Below, in pieces: positions 36,211 to 44,999 of a stretch of 64,000 bases of DNA. Numbering within the stretch: the stretch's first letter is position 1; every line of letters begins with the position of its first letter. The position numbers and the translations under genes were made by a program. The notes under the pieces were generated by a model. It did no database searches, was not told the DNA's origin, and saw nothing but the letters and a program-made list of their open reading frames with translations. Origin of the DNA: Eubacterium sp. (GTDB taxonomy: Bacteria > Bacillota > Clostridia > Oscillospirales > Acutalibacteraceae); the NCBI GenBank assembly GCA_029258375.1, contig JARHZA010000001.1, forward strand, positions 911,564 to 975,563, written 5' to 3'.

Positions 36211-38035
36211 AAAAGTATTACAATATGTTCAAAAACCAGCAAGATATGTTGGTGGGGAATTAAATAGTGTTGTAAAAGATCCTAATAAGGTAGATTTAAG
36301 ATATGCACTGTGTTTTCCTGATTTATATGAAATTGGAATGAGCCATTTAGGAATGAAAATTTTGTATTCTCTTGTCAATGAAAGAGAAGATGCTTGGTGC
36401 GAAAGAGTTTTTGCTCCTGATTTTGATATGGAAGAACAAATGCGCAAAAATGATATTCCACTATTTGCACTTGAAAGTGGAGACTATATCAAAGATTTTG
36501 ATATGATTGGTTTTTCACTCATGTATGAACTTGCATATACAAATGTGCTTAATCTTCTTGATCTTGCTCATTTGGAAGTTAAAGCTAAAGATAGAACAGA
36601 TTTAACACCTATAGTGGTTTGTGGTGGGCCATGTGTATGTAACCCTGAACCAATAGTTGATTTTGTTGACTTAGTTCTTCTTGGTGATGGAGAAGAAAAC
36701 ACAGTAGAAGTTCTTGATTTATTAAAAGAATGTAAAAAGAATGGTTCAACAAAGCAAGAATTTTTACTAAAAGCAAAAGATATAAAGGGTGTATATGTTC
36801 CATCATTGTATGAAGATTCTTATAATGAAGATGGAACTTTAAAAGAGTTAAAGCCTCTTTATGGTGCTCCTGCAAAAGTTAAAAAATCTGTTGTGTCTGA
36901 TCTTGATAAGTGTTTTTATCCAAAAGAATTTGTTGTTCCATTTATAAGTATAGTTCACGATAGAGCAGTTGAAGAAATATTTAGAGGCTGTATTAGAGGT
37001 TGCAGATTTTGTCAAGCAGGATTTACATATAGACCTATTAGAGAAAAAACTGTTGAAACTATTAACGAGCAAGCTAAGGCGCTTATTAAATCTACGGGAT
37101 ATGATGAATTATCATTGTGTTCATTATCTACTTCAGACCATAGTTGTGTAAATGAAATGTTATCTTCTCTTATCGACTGGACAGTTAAAGATAAAATAAA
37201 TTTATCTTTGCCTTCTCTTCGTGTTGATAATTTTTCTGACGAGCTTGTAGATAAATTAAATAAAGTTAGAAAAAGTGGATTGACTTTTGCTCCCGAGGCA
37301 GGAACTCAAAGACTTCGTGATGTTATAAACAAAAATGTTACTGAAGATGAAGTTTTAAGAACCTGTACGAAAGCATTTGATAATGGCTGGACTTCTGTTA
37401 AATTGTATTTTATGATGGGACTTCCAACTGAAACAATCGAAGATATTGAGGGTATTGCAAATCTCGGTATGGAAGTTGTACATGCTTTTTATAAGAACCC
37501 AAATAGGCAAAAAGGAACTGGCGTTCAAGTTTCAATTAGTTGTGCTTCATTTATTCCAAAACCATTTACACCTTTCCAATGGGAACCTGAAGATTCAATG
37601 GAAAGTTTGCAATATAAACAAGAACATCTTTTAAAATCAATACCGAGCAAGAAAATTAAAGTTTCTTACCATGTTACAACTACATCACTTCTTGAAGGTG
37701 TTCTTGCAAGAGGTGATAGAAGATTAAACAACGTAATTTATGATGCTTGGAAATCAGGATGTAAATTTGATTCTTGGGATGACAAATTTGATTTCGATGC
37801 ATGGATGAATGCTTTTGAGAAAAATGGTATTGACCCACATTTCTATACAAAACGCAGAAGACCATTTGATGAGCTTTTACCTTGGGACCATATTGATTAT
37901 GGTGTTTCAAGAAAATTCCTTGAAAATGAAAATAAAAAGGCACATGAAAATAAAACAACACCACATTGTCGTATAAAATGTGCTGGTTGTGGCGCTAATA
38001 TGTTAAATGGAGGTAATTGTGATGCGAGAAGTTAG
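36194..38035 (+). CDS. radical SAM protein, TIGR03960-type
   Basis: A 613-residue protein. The N-terminal region (1-190) resembles the B12-binding-like domain of this family (FPDLYEIGMSHLGMKILY, VVCGGPCVCNPEP). The radical SAM core has the 4Fe-4S motif CIRGCRFC near residue 262, followed by LSLCSLSTSDHS. The C-terminal tail has CRIKCAGCGANMLNGGNC, probably another metal site. AGAGG precedes the ATG. The reaction is not known. It overlaps the next gene by 14 bases, its usual partner. Confidence 0.85.
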   Translation: MKKCVEKVLQYVQKPARYVGGELNSVVKDPNKVDLRYALCFPDLYEIGMSHLGMKILYSLVNEREDAWCERVFAPDFDMEEQMRKNDIPLFALESGDYIKDFDMIGFSLMYELAYTNVLNLLDLAHLEVKAKDRTDLTPIVVCGGPCVCNPEPIVDFVDLVLLGDGEENTVEVLDLLKECKKNGSTKQEFLLKAKDIKGVYVPSLYEDSYNEDGTLKELKPLYGAPAKVKKSVVSDLDKCFYPKEFVVPFISIVHDRAVEEIFRGCIRGCRFCQAGFTYRPIREKTVETINEQAKALIKSTGYDELSLCSLSTSDHSCVNEMLSSLIDWTVKDKINLSLPSLRVDNFSDELVDKLNKVRKSGLTFAPEAGTQRLRDVINKNVTEDEVLRTCTKAFDNGWTSVKLYFMMGLPTETIEDIEGIANLGMEVVHAFYKNPNRQKGTGVQVSISCASFIPKPFTPFQWEPEDSMESLQYKQEHLLKSIPSKKIKVSYHVTTTSLLEGVLARGDRRLNNVIYDAWKSGCKFDSWDDKFDFDAWMNAFEKNGIDPHFYTKRRRPFDELLPWDHIDYGVSRKFLENENKKAHENKTTPHCRIKCAGCGANMLNGGNCDARS

Positions 38036-38687
38036 ATTAAGATTCTCAAAAACTGATAGATGCAAATATATCAGCCATCTTGATATTAACAGATGTATGG
38101 CAAGAGCATTATCAAGAGCAAAAATACCTCTATGGTACACAGAAGGATTTAATCCACATCCATATATGAGTTTCTCGCTTCCTTTATCACTTGGTGTTGA
38201 GAGCTATTGCGAAAGTGTAGATTTACGTATTATTGGCGACATTACAAACAAAGAAATTAAGGATAACTTAAATGAAATGTTGCCAAGTGGAATCAGAATA
38301 GTTGATGTTTACGATAATTTTCGTGATTGCAGTGAAATTGCATTTTCTGATTATGTTTATACAATAGAATTTAAAGACAATGATTTAGCTTTTGAGAAAA
38401 TAAAAAACGTTCTTGAAGAGCCGGAGATAATGGCTTTAAAAAAAGGCAAAGTAGGGAAAAGAAGAGTATTAAAAGAAACTGACATAAAGCAGTTTATAGA
38501 AAAATATAATCTTTCTATTAGGGATGATAATATTATTTTAAATATTCGATTAGCTGCTGGTCCAAGTAAAAACCTTAATCCAACACTCTTATTTGATACA
38601 ATTATTAGACTTATCGATATGGATTTTGAATGGAAAAGTATCACAAGAATATCTTTACTTGATAAAGACTATAAAGAATTTAGATAA
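38022..38687 (+). CDS. DUF2344 / TIGR03936 radical-SAM-associated protein
   Basis: 222 residues beginning MREVRLRFSKTDRCKYISHLDINR, the family signature, then WYTEGFNPHPYMSFSLPLSLG. In many Firmicutes it sits directly after, or is fused to, the TIGR03960 radical SAM protein, so the two act together in an unknown modification, possibly on RNA or the translation machinery (inference). ATG 38022 follows GGAGG; the ATG five codons upstream overlaps that site. Confidence 0.85.
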   Translation: MREVRLRFSKTDRCKYISHLDINRCMARALSRAKIPLWYTEGFNPHPYMSFSLPLSLGVESYCESVDLRIIGDITNKEIKDNLNEMLPSGIRIVDVYDNFRDCSEIAFSDYVYTIEFKDNDLAFEKIKNVLEEPEIMALKKGKVGKRRVLKETDIKQFIEKYNLSIRDDNIILNIRLAAGPSKNLNPTLLFDTIIRLIDMDFEWKSITRISLLDKDYKEFR

Positions 38688-38694
38688 AAAGCAC

Positions 38695-38723
38695 TTGCTT
38701 TTTTTATAAAGTTGTGGTATATT
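38695..38723 (+). promoter_or_regulatory. promoter of rplS
   Basis: TTGCTT (38695-38700), 17 bases, TATATT (38718-38723). It places the transcript start near 38730, at the first base of the structured leader. Confidence 0.75.
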
Positions 38724-38728
38724 ATTTG

Positions 38729-38835
38729 AGCATTTGTTGCCGTTGCTATCCCGCAACGCGTTAAATGCTATGCGTTTTGGCATTTAAGCGGATGGTCCTC
38801 TTACAATATTTTTGTTACGAACGTCTGATAAATTA
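38729..38835 (+). promoter_or_regulatory. structured 5' leader of rplS, L19-leader type, two exclusive folds
   Basis: AGCATTT (38729-38735) can pair with AAATGCT (38763-38769), enclosing CGTTGC/GCAACG (38741-38746 with 38753-38758). Alternatively TTAAATGC (38761-38768) pairs with GCATTTAA (38780-38787). Both use 38763-38768, so only one can form. GCGGATGGTCCTCTTAC follows. Firmicute rplS genes are known to carry an autoregulatory L19 leader (Rfam L19_leader); this is the likely counterpart, though I have not aligned it. Confidence 0.7.
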
Positions 38836-38851
38836 AAAGGAGGAAATTAAA

Positions 38852-39193
38852 ATGGACGCACTTAAAATTATTGAAGCAGACAGCGTGAAAAAAGAACTCC
38901 CACAATTCTCTATCGGTGATACTGTTAGAGTTGGTGTTCGTATCCGTGAAGGTAAAAACGAAAGAGTACAAATGTTTGAAGGTACTGTAATCGCAATCAA
39001 AGGTTCAGGCATTTCAAAGACATTTACTGTTCGTCGTGTATCATACGGTGTTGGTATTGAACGTGTATTCCCAATGCATTCAGCAAACGTTGATTCAGTA
39101 CAAGTTATTCGTCGTGGTAAGGTACGTCGTGCTAAACTTTACTATCTTCGTGATCGTGTTGGTAAGGCTGCAAAAGTTAAAGAAAATATCTAA
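38852..39193 (+). CDS. rplS: 50S ribosomal protein L19
   Basis: 113 residues; the family pattern is clear in [40 protein letters not shown] and [18 protein letters not shown] (each read within the protein). AAAAGGAGGAAA precedes the ATG. The gene stands alone, between its own structured leader and a strong terminator, not in the rpsP-rimM-trmD-rplS order seen in many bacteria. Confidence 0.97.
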   Translation: MDALKIIEADSVKKELPQFSIGDTVRVGVRIREGKNERVQMFEGTVIAIKGSGISKTFTVRRVSYGVGIERVFPMHSANVDSVQVIRRGKVRRAKLYYLRDRVGKAAKVKENI

Positions 39194-39205
39194 TTTAACT
39201 GCATT

Positions 39206-39234
39206 AAACCGCTTCATTTTGAAGCGGTTTTTTT
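39206..39234 (+). terminator. terminator after rplS
   Basis: AAACCGCTTC-ATTTT-GAAGCGGTTT followed by TTTT. Confidence 0.92.
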
Positions 39235-39235
39235 G

Positions 39236-39264
39236 TTGAAAAATATTTTTATATTTAGTATAAT
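39236..39264 (+). promoter_or_regulatory. promoter of the rbgA-rnhB-yraN-thrC cluster
   Basis: TTGAAA (39236-39241), 17 bases, TATAAT (39259-39264), directly behind the rplS terminator. Confidence 0.8.
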
Positions 39265-39307
39265 AAACAATTATATAAACTTTGTTATTTAGTTAAGGAG
39301 GGGTAGT

Positions 39308-40174
39308 ATGCCTGATTTTCAAAAACAAAAAGTTCAGTGGTTTCCAGGTCATATGGCCAAAACAAGAAGACTTATAAAAGAAAGTCTTAATATGGTAGAC
39401 GGAGTTATTGAAATAGTTGATGCAAGAGTGCCATATTCAAGTTCAAACCCGGAACTTGATGATTTAATTAAAAGGAAACCAAGAGTTATCCTTCTTAATA
39501 AATGTGACGTTGCGGATCCTGCTGCAACAAAAATGTGGATAGATTATTATAAAAATAAAGGTTTTTACGCTTTGCCAGTTGATTGTAGAACGGGTAAAGG
39601 TCTTAGTCAGTTTATACCTACCTGTAAAAAAGCACTTTCAAGAGTAATAGAAAAAAATGAAGCAAAAGGAATGTCAGGTAAAACACTGCGTCTAATGGTT
39701 GTTGGTATTCCTAATACGGGCAAGTCATCATTTATAAACAGAATGGCTGGCAAGAATAAAGCCATTGTTGCTGATAGAGCCGGAGTTACTAAAAGTAATC
39801 AATGGTTTAATGTTGGTAATGGTATTGAATTACTTGACACACCCGGTGTTTTATGGCCAAAATTTGATGATCCAGAAGTAGGAGATAAACTTGCATTCAT
39901 AGGATCTGTGAAAGATGAAGTAACAGATCTTGAAAGTCTTTCTTGTAGACTTCTTGAAGTTTTAGCAAAAACTCACCCAGAGATGATTGAAAATAGATAC
40001 AAGATTTCTGACTATGAGGATTTGCAAGGCTGGGAAATACTTGAGCTTATCGGTAAAAAAAGAGGATTCCTTGTTAAAGGCGGAGAAATTAACTATGAAC
40101 GTACTGCTGCAATAGTATGTGATGAATTTAGAGGAGGAAAACTCGGACGTTTGAGTCTTGAGCTACCAAATTAA
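39308..40174 (+). CDS. rbgA: ribosome biogenesis GTPase RbgA (YlqF)
   Basis: A 288-residue circularly permuted GTPase needed for late 50S assembly. The G4 motif NKCD (64-67) comes before G1 GIPNTGKSS (about 137-145) and G3 DTPG. The N-terminal WFPGHMAKTRR is diagnostic. AAGGAGGGG lies 7 bases before the ATG. It ends directly against rnhB with no spacer. Confidence 0.95.
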   Translation: MPDFQKQKVQWFPGHMAKTRRLIKESLNMVDGVIEIVDARVPYSSSNPELDDLIKRKPRVILLNKCDVADPAATKMWIDYYKNKGFYALPVDCRTGKGLSQFIPTCKKALSRVIEKNEAKGMSGKTLRLMVVGIPNTGKSSFINRMAGKNKAIVADRAGVTKSNQWFNVGNGIELLDTPGVLWPKFDDPEVGDKLAFIGSVKDEVTDLESLSCRLLEVLAKTHPEMIENRYKISDYEDLQGWEILELIGKKRGFLVKGGEINYERTAAIVCDEFRGGKLGRLSLELPN

Positions 40175-40780
40175 ATGGACTGGCTATTTTATGAAAACGA
40201 AGCATTAAATGATGGATATGATCTTATATGCGGTGTTGACGAGGCAGGCAGAGGTCCGCTTGCAGGCCCCGTTTTTGCCGCTGCAGTAATTTTACCTAAA
40301 GGGCACATAATCGAAGGTGTAAATGATTCGAAAAAATTATCTGAAAAAAAAAGAGATGTGCTTTTTGATAAAATAATTGATGAGTGTGCTTGTTATTCTA
40401 TTGGAACTGCAAGTGAAAAAGAAATTGACGAAATAAATATTTTACAGGCAACTTTTCTTGCAATGAAAAGAGCTGTTGATGGTTTAAAAATAAAACCGCA
40501 AATTGCCTTAGTAGATGGAAATCGCAAACCAAATATTGAAAATGTTGAAATCAAAACAGTTGTTAAAGGAGATGCAAAGTCAGCATCTATTGCAGCTGCA
40601 TCAATAATTGCTAAAGTTTCAAGAGATAGATATATGCTTGAAATGGCTGAAAAATATCCTGAGTATTATTTTGAAAAACACAAAGGGTACGGAACAAAAC
40701 TACATTATGAAATGATAGAGAAATATGGTATTTGTGATATACATAGAAAATCATTTTTAAAAAAGGTGCTTAACACATGA
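40175..40780 (+). CDS. rnhB: ribonuclease HII
   Basis: A 201-residue enzyme that cuts at ribonucleotides in DNA, including single misincorporated ones. The active-site VDEAGRGPLAGPV (D22, E23) is near the N-terminus, with LVDGNR and KGDAKSASIAAASIIAKV downstream, ending HKGYGTKLH. Its ATG follows the rbgA stop immediately; the Shine-Dalgarno must lie in the rbgA end and is weak, suggesting coupling. It overlaps yraN by 4 bases. Confidence 0.96.
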   Translation: MDWLFYENEALNDGYDLICGVDEAGRGPLAGPVFAAAVILPKGHIIEGVNDSKKLSEKKRDVLFDKIIDECACYSIGTASEKEIDEINILQATFLAMKRAVDGLKIKPQIALVDGNRKPNIENVEIKTVVKGDAKSASIAAASIIAKVSRDRYMLEMAEKYPEYYFEKHKGYGTKLHYEMIEKYGICDIHRKSFLKKVLNT

Positions 40781-41130
40781 ATAGTCTTGGTAAATTAGGG
40801 GAAATGCGTGCTTGTGAGTATTTAGAAAGTAAGCATTACAAACTTGTTGATTATAATTATTCTACAAGATTTGGCGAAATTGATTTAATAATGAAAAAAG
40901 GGAAGTATATTTGTTTTATTGAGGTTAAAACAAGAAACGCTAACTCAATTGCCGAACCAAGAGAATTTGTTGATTATAAGAAACAGCAAAAAATTATAAC
41001 AACAGCCGAAATATACTTGTCTCAAAATGAAACAAAATTGCAACCAAGATTTGATGTTGTAGAGGTTATATGTCAAAATAACTCAATAAAATCAATAAAA
41101 CACCTTGAAAATGCTTTTGAGTTATATTAA
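40777..41130 (+). CDS. UPF0102 / YraN family protein
   Basis: A 117-residue endonuclease-like fold protein. Family residues are visible: GEMRACEYLESK, TRFGEIDLIMKKGKYICFIEVKTR (read in two parts, E and D/EVK of a PD-(D/E)xK-like core) and FDVVEV. Function is unproven; the gene is commonly next to rnhB, as here. It starts in an ATGA overlap with rnhB. Confidence 0.93.
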   Translation: MNSLGKLGEMRACEYLESKHYKLVDYNYSTRFGEIDLIMKKGKYICFIEVKTRNANSIAEPREFVDYKKQQKIITTAEIYLSQNETKLQPRFDVVEVICQNNSIKSIKHLENAFELY

Positions 41131-41165
41131 AATATTCAAATAAATGAATTTTTAGGAGATAGAAA

Positions 41166-42662
41166 ATGTTTTATACTTCAACTCGTGATAAATCAATAAA
41201 AGTAACTGCATCACAAGCTATCGCTCAAGGAATTAGCGAAGAAGGTGGTCTTTTTGTACCATGTGAATTACCTCAGTTTGATGCAGAAAAAATCAATTCA
41301 ATGGTTGGTATGTCATATATAGACCGAGCAAAAACTGTTTTAAAAGAATTTCTTACTGATTTTTCAGAAGATGAACTTAATTATTGTGTAGAAGGCGCAT
41401 ATAGTGCAGAAAAATTTTCTTCTAAGGCTGTTGCTCCAACAGTAAAAATTGATGGAAATAAAAATATTCTTGAACTTTGGCACGGTCCAACTTGTGCTTT
41501 TAAAGATATGGCACTTCAACTTCTTCCATATCTTATGACCGTTTCTGCAAAGAAAACAGCTGATGGAAAAACTATTGTTATTCTTGTTGCTACTTCAGGA
41601 GACACAGGTAAAGCAGCACTTGAAGGTTTTAAAGATGTTGATAACACAAAAATTCTTGTTTTCTATCCTGTTGACGGTGTATCTCCTATGCAGAAGTTAC
41701 AAATGACAACTCAAGAGGGAAACAATGTTTCTGTATGTGCAATAAATGGTAACTTCGATGATGCACAAAGTGCAGTTAAATCAATATTTACTAATGATGC
41801 GATAAAAAAACAACTTGCAGAAAAAAATATGATGTTCTCATCTGCAAACTCAATTAACTGGGGCAGACTTGTACCACAAATTGTTTATTATTTCTCAACA
41901 TATTGCGATATGATTTCATTAGGTAATATTAAACTTGGTGACAAAATGAATGTTGTAGTTCCAACAGGTAATTTTGGTAATATTCTTGCTGGTTTTTATG
42001 CTAAACAAATGGGACTTCCAATTAAAACTCTTATTTGTGCATCAAACTCAAACAATGTTCTTACAGACTTCTTAACAACAGGAACTTATGATAGAAATAG
42101 AGATTTCTATACTACAACATCTCCAAGTATGGATATTCTTATCTCATCTAACCTTGAAAGACTTCTTTACCATATGAGTGGTGAGGACGATAAACTTGTT
42201 GCTGATCTTATGAATAAACTTTCAAAAGAAGGCAAGTATACTGTATCAGAAGAACTTATTAAAAAAATTCAATCAACTTTTGATGCTGGATTTACATCTG
42301 AAAAAGATGTTGATGAAACTATTAAAAATCATTTTGAAAAATATAATTATCTTTGTGACACACATACTGCTGTTGCCGTAAGAGTTTATGACGAATACGT
42401 TAAACGTACAGGTGATGATATTCCAACTGTAATTGATTCAACAGCTTCTCCATATAAATTCTCGAAGAGTGTTCTTACTGCTGTTTTAGATGGAAAAACA
42501 CCTGAACTTGATGAATTTGATATGGTAGATAAACTTAATGAAATTACAGGAGCAGAAGTTCCTACTCCACTTGCGTCTTTAAAAGATAAGAAAGTTAGAT
42601 TTAACAATGTATGTAATAAAGAAGATATGAGCGAAATGGTTTTCAGCCTTCTTGAATTATAA
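41166..42662 (+). CDS. thrC: threonine synthase
   Basis: A 498-residue PLP enzyme converting O-phosphohomoserine to threonine. The PLP lysine is K113 in GPTCAFKDMALQLLP; LVATSGDTGKAALEGF and VVPTGNFGNILAGFYAK bind PLP phosphate. The long form with an N-terminal domain (SEEGGLFVP) matches the bacterial/fungal class II type. TTAGGAG precedes the ATG, 35 bases after yraN. A terminator follows. Confidence 0.95.
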   Translation: MFYTSTRDKSIKVTASQAIAQGISEEGGLFVPCELPQFDAEKINSMVGMSYIDRAKTVLKEFLTDFSEDELNYCVEGAYSAEKFSSKAVAPTVKIDGNKNILELWHGPTCAFKDMALQLLPYLMTVSAKKTADGKTIVILVATSGDTGKAALEGFKDVDNTKILVFYPVDGVSPMQKLQMTTQEGNNVSVCAINGNFDDAQSAVKSIFTNDAIKKQLAEKNMMFSSANSINWGRLVPQIVYYFSTYCDMISLGNIKLGDKMNVVVPTGNFGNILAGFYAKQMGLPIKTLICASNSNNVLTDFLTTGTYDRNRDFYTTTSPSMDILISSNLERLLYHMSGEDDKLVADLMNKLSKEGKYTVSEELIKKIQSTFDAGFTSEKDVDETIKNHFEKYNYLCDTHTAVAVRVYDEYVKRTGDDIPTVIDSTASPYKFSKSVLTAVLDGKTPELDEFDMVDKLNEITGAEVPTPLASLKDKKVRFNNVCNKEDMSEMVFSLLEL

Positions 42663-42668
42663 ATAATT

Positions 42669-42695
42669 AACGGCTCTGATTACAGAGCCGTTTTT
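42669..42695. terminator. bidirectional terminator between thrC and the DUF1540 gene
   Basis: AACGGCTCTG-ATTA-CAGAGCCGTT with T5 on the right. On the minus strand it lies just after the DUF1540 stop. Confidence 0.9.
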
Positions 42696-42701
42696 AAAAT
42701 A

Positions 42702-42869
42702 TTACATGCAATTACAGTTATCACTGCATTTGAATGTTTCACATTTTGTGTCTGAACTAATTGTTGCATTACAACAACCAACTTTAATTTGTTCAGCTGT
42801 ACAGTGGTTTGATGAATCGTGGTACATACAATTTTTTGCGTCGCAAGAGATTGTTTTGTTATCTTTCAT
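42702..42869 (-). CDS. small cysteine-rich DUF1540 protein
   Basis: A 55-residue protein with ten cysteines, in the pattern SCDAKNCMYHDSSNHCTAEQ, IKVGCCNA, TKCETFKC and CNCM. This C-x4-C-x-Y-x6-C-x-A-x2-I-x-V ... T-x-C-x-T-F layout is that of DUF1540, found mostly in Clostridia and probably metal-binding. GGGAGTGA lies 6 bases before the ATG at 42869. It converges on the thrC terminator. Too short for common length cut-offs. Function unknown. Confidence 0.85.
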   Translation of the reverse strand: MKDNKTISCDAKNCMYHDSSNHCTAEQIKVGCCNATISSDTKCETFKCSDNCNCM

Positions 42870-42930
42870 TTATTTCACTCCCTTCAATAATGTTTTTTGC
42901 TATTTTTATTATTTTATACAAGGAGATTTT

Positions 42931-43617
42931 ATGTCACTATTTGCGATTGCTGATACTCATTTGTCTTTTGGCACTAATAAACCAATGGATACTTTTGAAG
43001 GCTGGAAAAATTATACAGAAAAATTGAAAAATAATTGGAATAACGTAGTAACAGATGAAGATACTGTTGTTATTGCGGGTGATATTAGTTGGGCAATGAA
43101 TTTTGAACAATTAAAAGCTGATTTTGACTTTATAAATCGTCTAAACGGTAAAAAAATAATTTTAAAAGGTAATCACGATTATTGGTGGAACACAAAAACC
43201 AAAATGAATAAATTTATTCAGGAAAATAATTTTGATACAATCAGTATTCTTCACAATGATTCATATGAATGTGGTGGAATCTCGGTTTGTGGCTCAAGAG
43301 GTTGGTTATTTGATAGCGAAGAGGAACAGGATGAAAAAGTTTTAAATAGAGAAGTGTCAAGAGTTAAAGCGAGTCTTGATTCAGCAAAAAGTGAAGAAAA
43401 AATTGTCTTTTTACATTATCCTCCTATTACCACAAATCAAGTGTGTCGAGAAATACTTGATTTGCTTAAACAATATGGTATAAAAACATGCTATTATGGG
43501 CATCTTCACGGTGTAGCTGCGAAATATTCTGTTAATGAAACTATAGAAAATATTAAATTTCAGTTGATTTCTTGTGATAAATTGAATTTTACACCGTATT
43601 TAGTTTTAAAATATTGA
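42931..43617 (+). CDS. calcineurin-like metallophosphoesterase
   Basis: A 228-residue dinuclear metal phosphoesterase with motifs ADTHL, GDISW, KGNHDYWW, HYPP and YGHLHG in order. ATG 42931 follows ACAAGGAGA; the frame is open upstream to 42706 but that stretch is antisense to the DUF1540 gene. Members cleave varied phosphodiesters; the substrate is not evident. No clear promoter between it and the divergent DUF1540 gene. Confidence 0.88.
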   Translation: MSLFAIADTHLSFGTNKPMDTFEGWKNYTEKLKNNWNNVVTDEDTVVIAGDISWAMNFEQLKADFDFINRLNGKKIILKGNHDYWWNTKTKMNKFIQENNFDTISILHNDSYECGGISVCGSRGWLFDSEEEQDEKVLNREVSRVKASLDSAKSEEKIVFLHYPPITTNQVCREILDLLKQYGIKTCYYGHLHGVAAKYSVNETIENIKFQLISCDKLNFTPYLVLKY

Positions 43618-43623
43618 TTTTTC

Positions 43624-43652
43624 TTGAAAATATATATTTTATATGATATAAT
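43624..43652 (+). promoter_or_regulatory. promoter of tig-clpP-clpX
   Basis: TTGAAA (43624-43629), 17 bases, TATAAT (43647-43652). No CtsR or CIRCE operator is seen. Confidence 0.8.
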
Positions 43653-43695
43653 GCCTAATCGGTGATTATTAAAAATTTTTAAGGAGGTCATAGAT

Positions 43696-44976
43696 ATGGC
43701 ACTTAAATCATCTAATAAAGTTGATACAAACACATACGAAATTGAAGTAACAATTGAAAGCGAAGTTTTCGCTGATGCTTGCAAAAAAGCATACTTAAAA
43801 GACAGAAAAAACATCCAACTTCCTGGATTCCGTAAAGGTAAAGCAACTCAAGGTATGATCGAAAAGATGTACGGTGAAGCTGTATTCTTTGAAGATGCAC
43901 TTGATATTGTATATCCAGAAGCAGTTTCTTCAGCTATTGAAGAAGCTGGTCTTAAAGTAGTAGATGCACCTTTTGATCTTGAAGTTCCTGTTATGAGCAA
44001 AGCTGAAGGCGTTGAAATGAAAATGAAAGTTACAACATATCCAGAAGTTAAGCTTGGTGATTATAAAGGCCTTAAAGCTACAAAATTACCAACAGATGCT
44101 ACTGAAGAAGATGTAGATAACGAACTTAAGCAAATGCAAGAAAGAAACTCTCGCCTTATCGATGTTACAGATAGAGCAGCAGAAATGGGTGACACTGCAA
44201 CAATCGATTTTGAAGGTTTTGTTGATGGTGTAGCATTTGAAGGTGGTAAAGGTGAAAACTACCCACTTGAACTCGGTTCTGGTTCATTCATTCCAGGATT
44301 TGAAGAACAAGTTGCTGGTCATAATGTTGATGAAGAATTCGACGTAAATGTTACATTCCCAGAAGAATATGCTGCTGAACTTGCTGGTAAAGCTGCAGTA
44401 TTCAAATGTAAAATTCACGAAATCAAAGCTAAGGAATTACCTGAACTTGATGACGAATTTGCAAAAGACGTATCTGAATTTGATACTCTTGATGAAGTTA
44501 AAGAAGATATTAAAAAGCAAGTTTCTGAAAAGAAAGAACACGATGCAAAAGCAGATCTTGAAAATCAACTCTTAGAACAAGTTGTTGAAAATATGGAAGT
44601 AGAAATTCCTGAATGTATGTTCGCTAACAGAACAAATGAAATGGTTCAAGAATATGCATACAGACTTCAAATGCAAGGTCTTGATCTTAACACATATCTT
44701 CAATATATGGGTCAAGATATGGATACATTTAAAGCATCATTCAAAGAAGGTGCAGAAAAGCAAGTTAAAGTATCAGTTGCACTTGCTGCAATTATGGATG
44801 CTGAAAACATCGAAGTAACTGATGAAGAAATCGATGCTGAAATTGCTAAGATTGCTGAACAATACGGCATGGAAGCAGAACAAATCAAAAATGCTATTCC
44901 TGCTGAACAAATTTCAGAAGATATTAAGAGAAATAAGGCTGTTGACTTAATCGTTGATTCAGCTGTTATTGAATAA
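43696..44976 (+). CDS. tig: trigger factor
   Basis: A 426-residue ribosome-associated chaperone with peptidyl-prolyl isomerase activity. The N-terminal ribosome-docking GFRKGKATQGMIEKMYG matches the GFRxGK signature. The FKBP-like domain (about 155-240) contains DTATIDFEGFVDG and ELGSGSFIPGFEEQ, followed by the helical C-terminal domain. AAGGAGGT precedes the ATG. The tig-clpP-clpX-lon order is widely conserved. Confidence 0.97.
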   Translation: MALKSSNKVDTNTYEIEVTIESEVFADACKKAYLKDRKNIQLPGFRKGKATQGMIEKMYGEAVFFEDALDIVYPEAVSSAIEEAGLKVVDAPFDLEVPVMSKAEGVEMKMKVTTYPEVKLGDYKGLKATKLPTDATEEDVDNELKQMQERNSRLIDVTDRAAEMGDTATIDFEGFVDGVAFEGGKGENYPLELGSGSFIPGFEEQVAGHNVDEEFDVNVTFPEEYAAELAGKAAVFKCKIHEIKAKELPELDDEFAKDVSEFDTLDEVKEDIKKQVSEKKEHDAKADLENQLLEQVVENMEVEIPECMFANRTNEMVQEYAYRLQMQGLDLNTYLQYMGQDMDTFKASFKEGAEKQVKVSVALAAIMDAENIEVTDEEIDAEIAKIAEQYGMEAEQIKNAIPAEQISEDIKRNKAVDLIVDSAVIE

Positions 44977-44999
44977 ATTATAAAAGGTAGTGTTATTTT

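Noticed and set aside
41131-41165. T-box or attenuator before thrC, and likewise before lysA
   Set aside because: The spaces are too short and contain only a Shine-Dalgarno.
42706-42930. N-terminal extension of the metallophosphoesterase frame
   Set aside because: ATG 42931 has a clear Shine-Dalgarno, and the upstream part is antisense to the DUF1540 gene.
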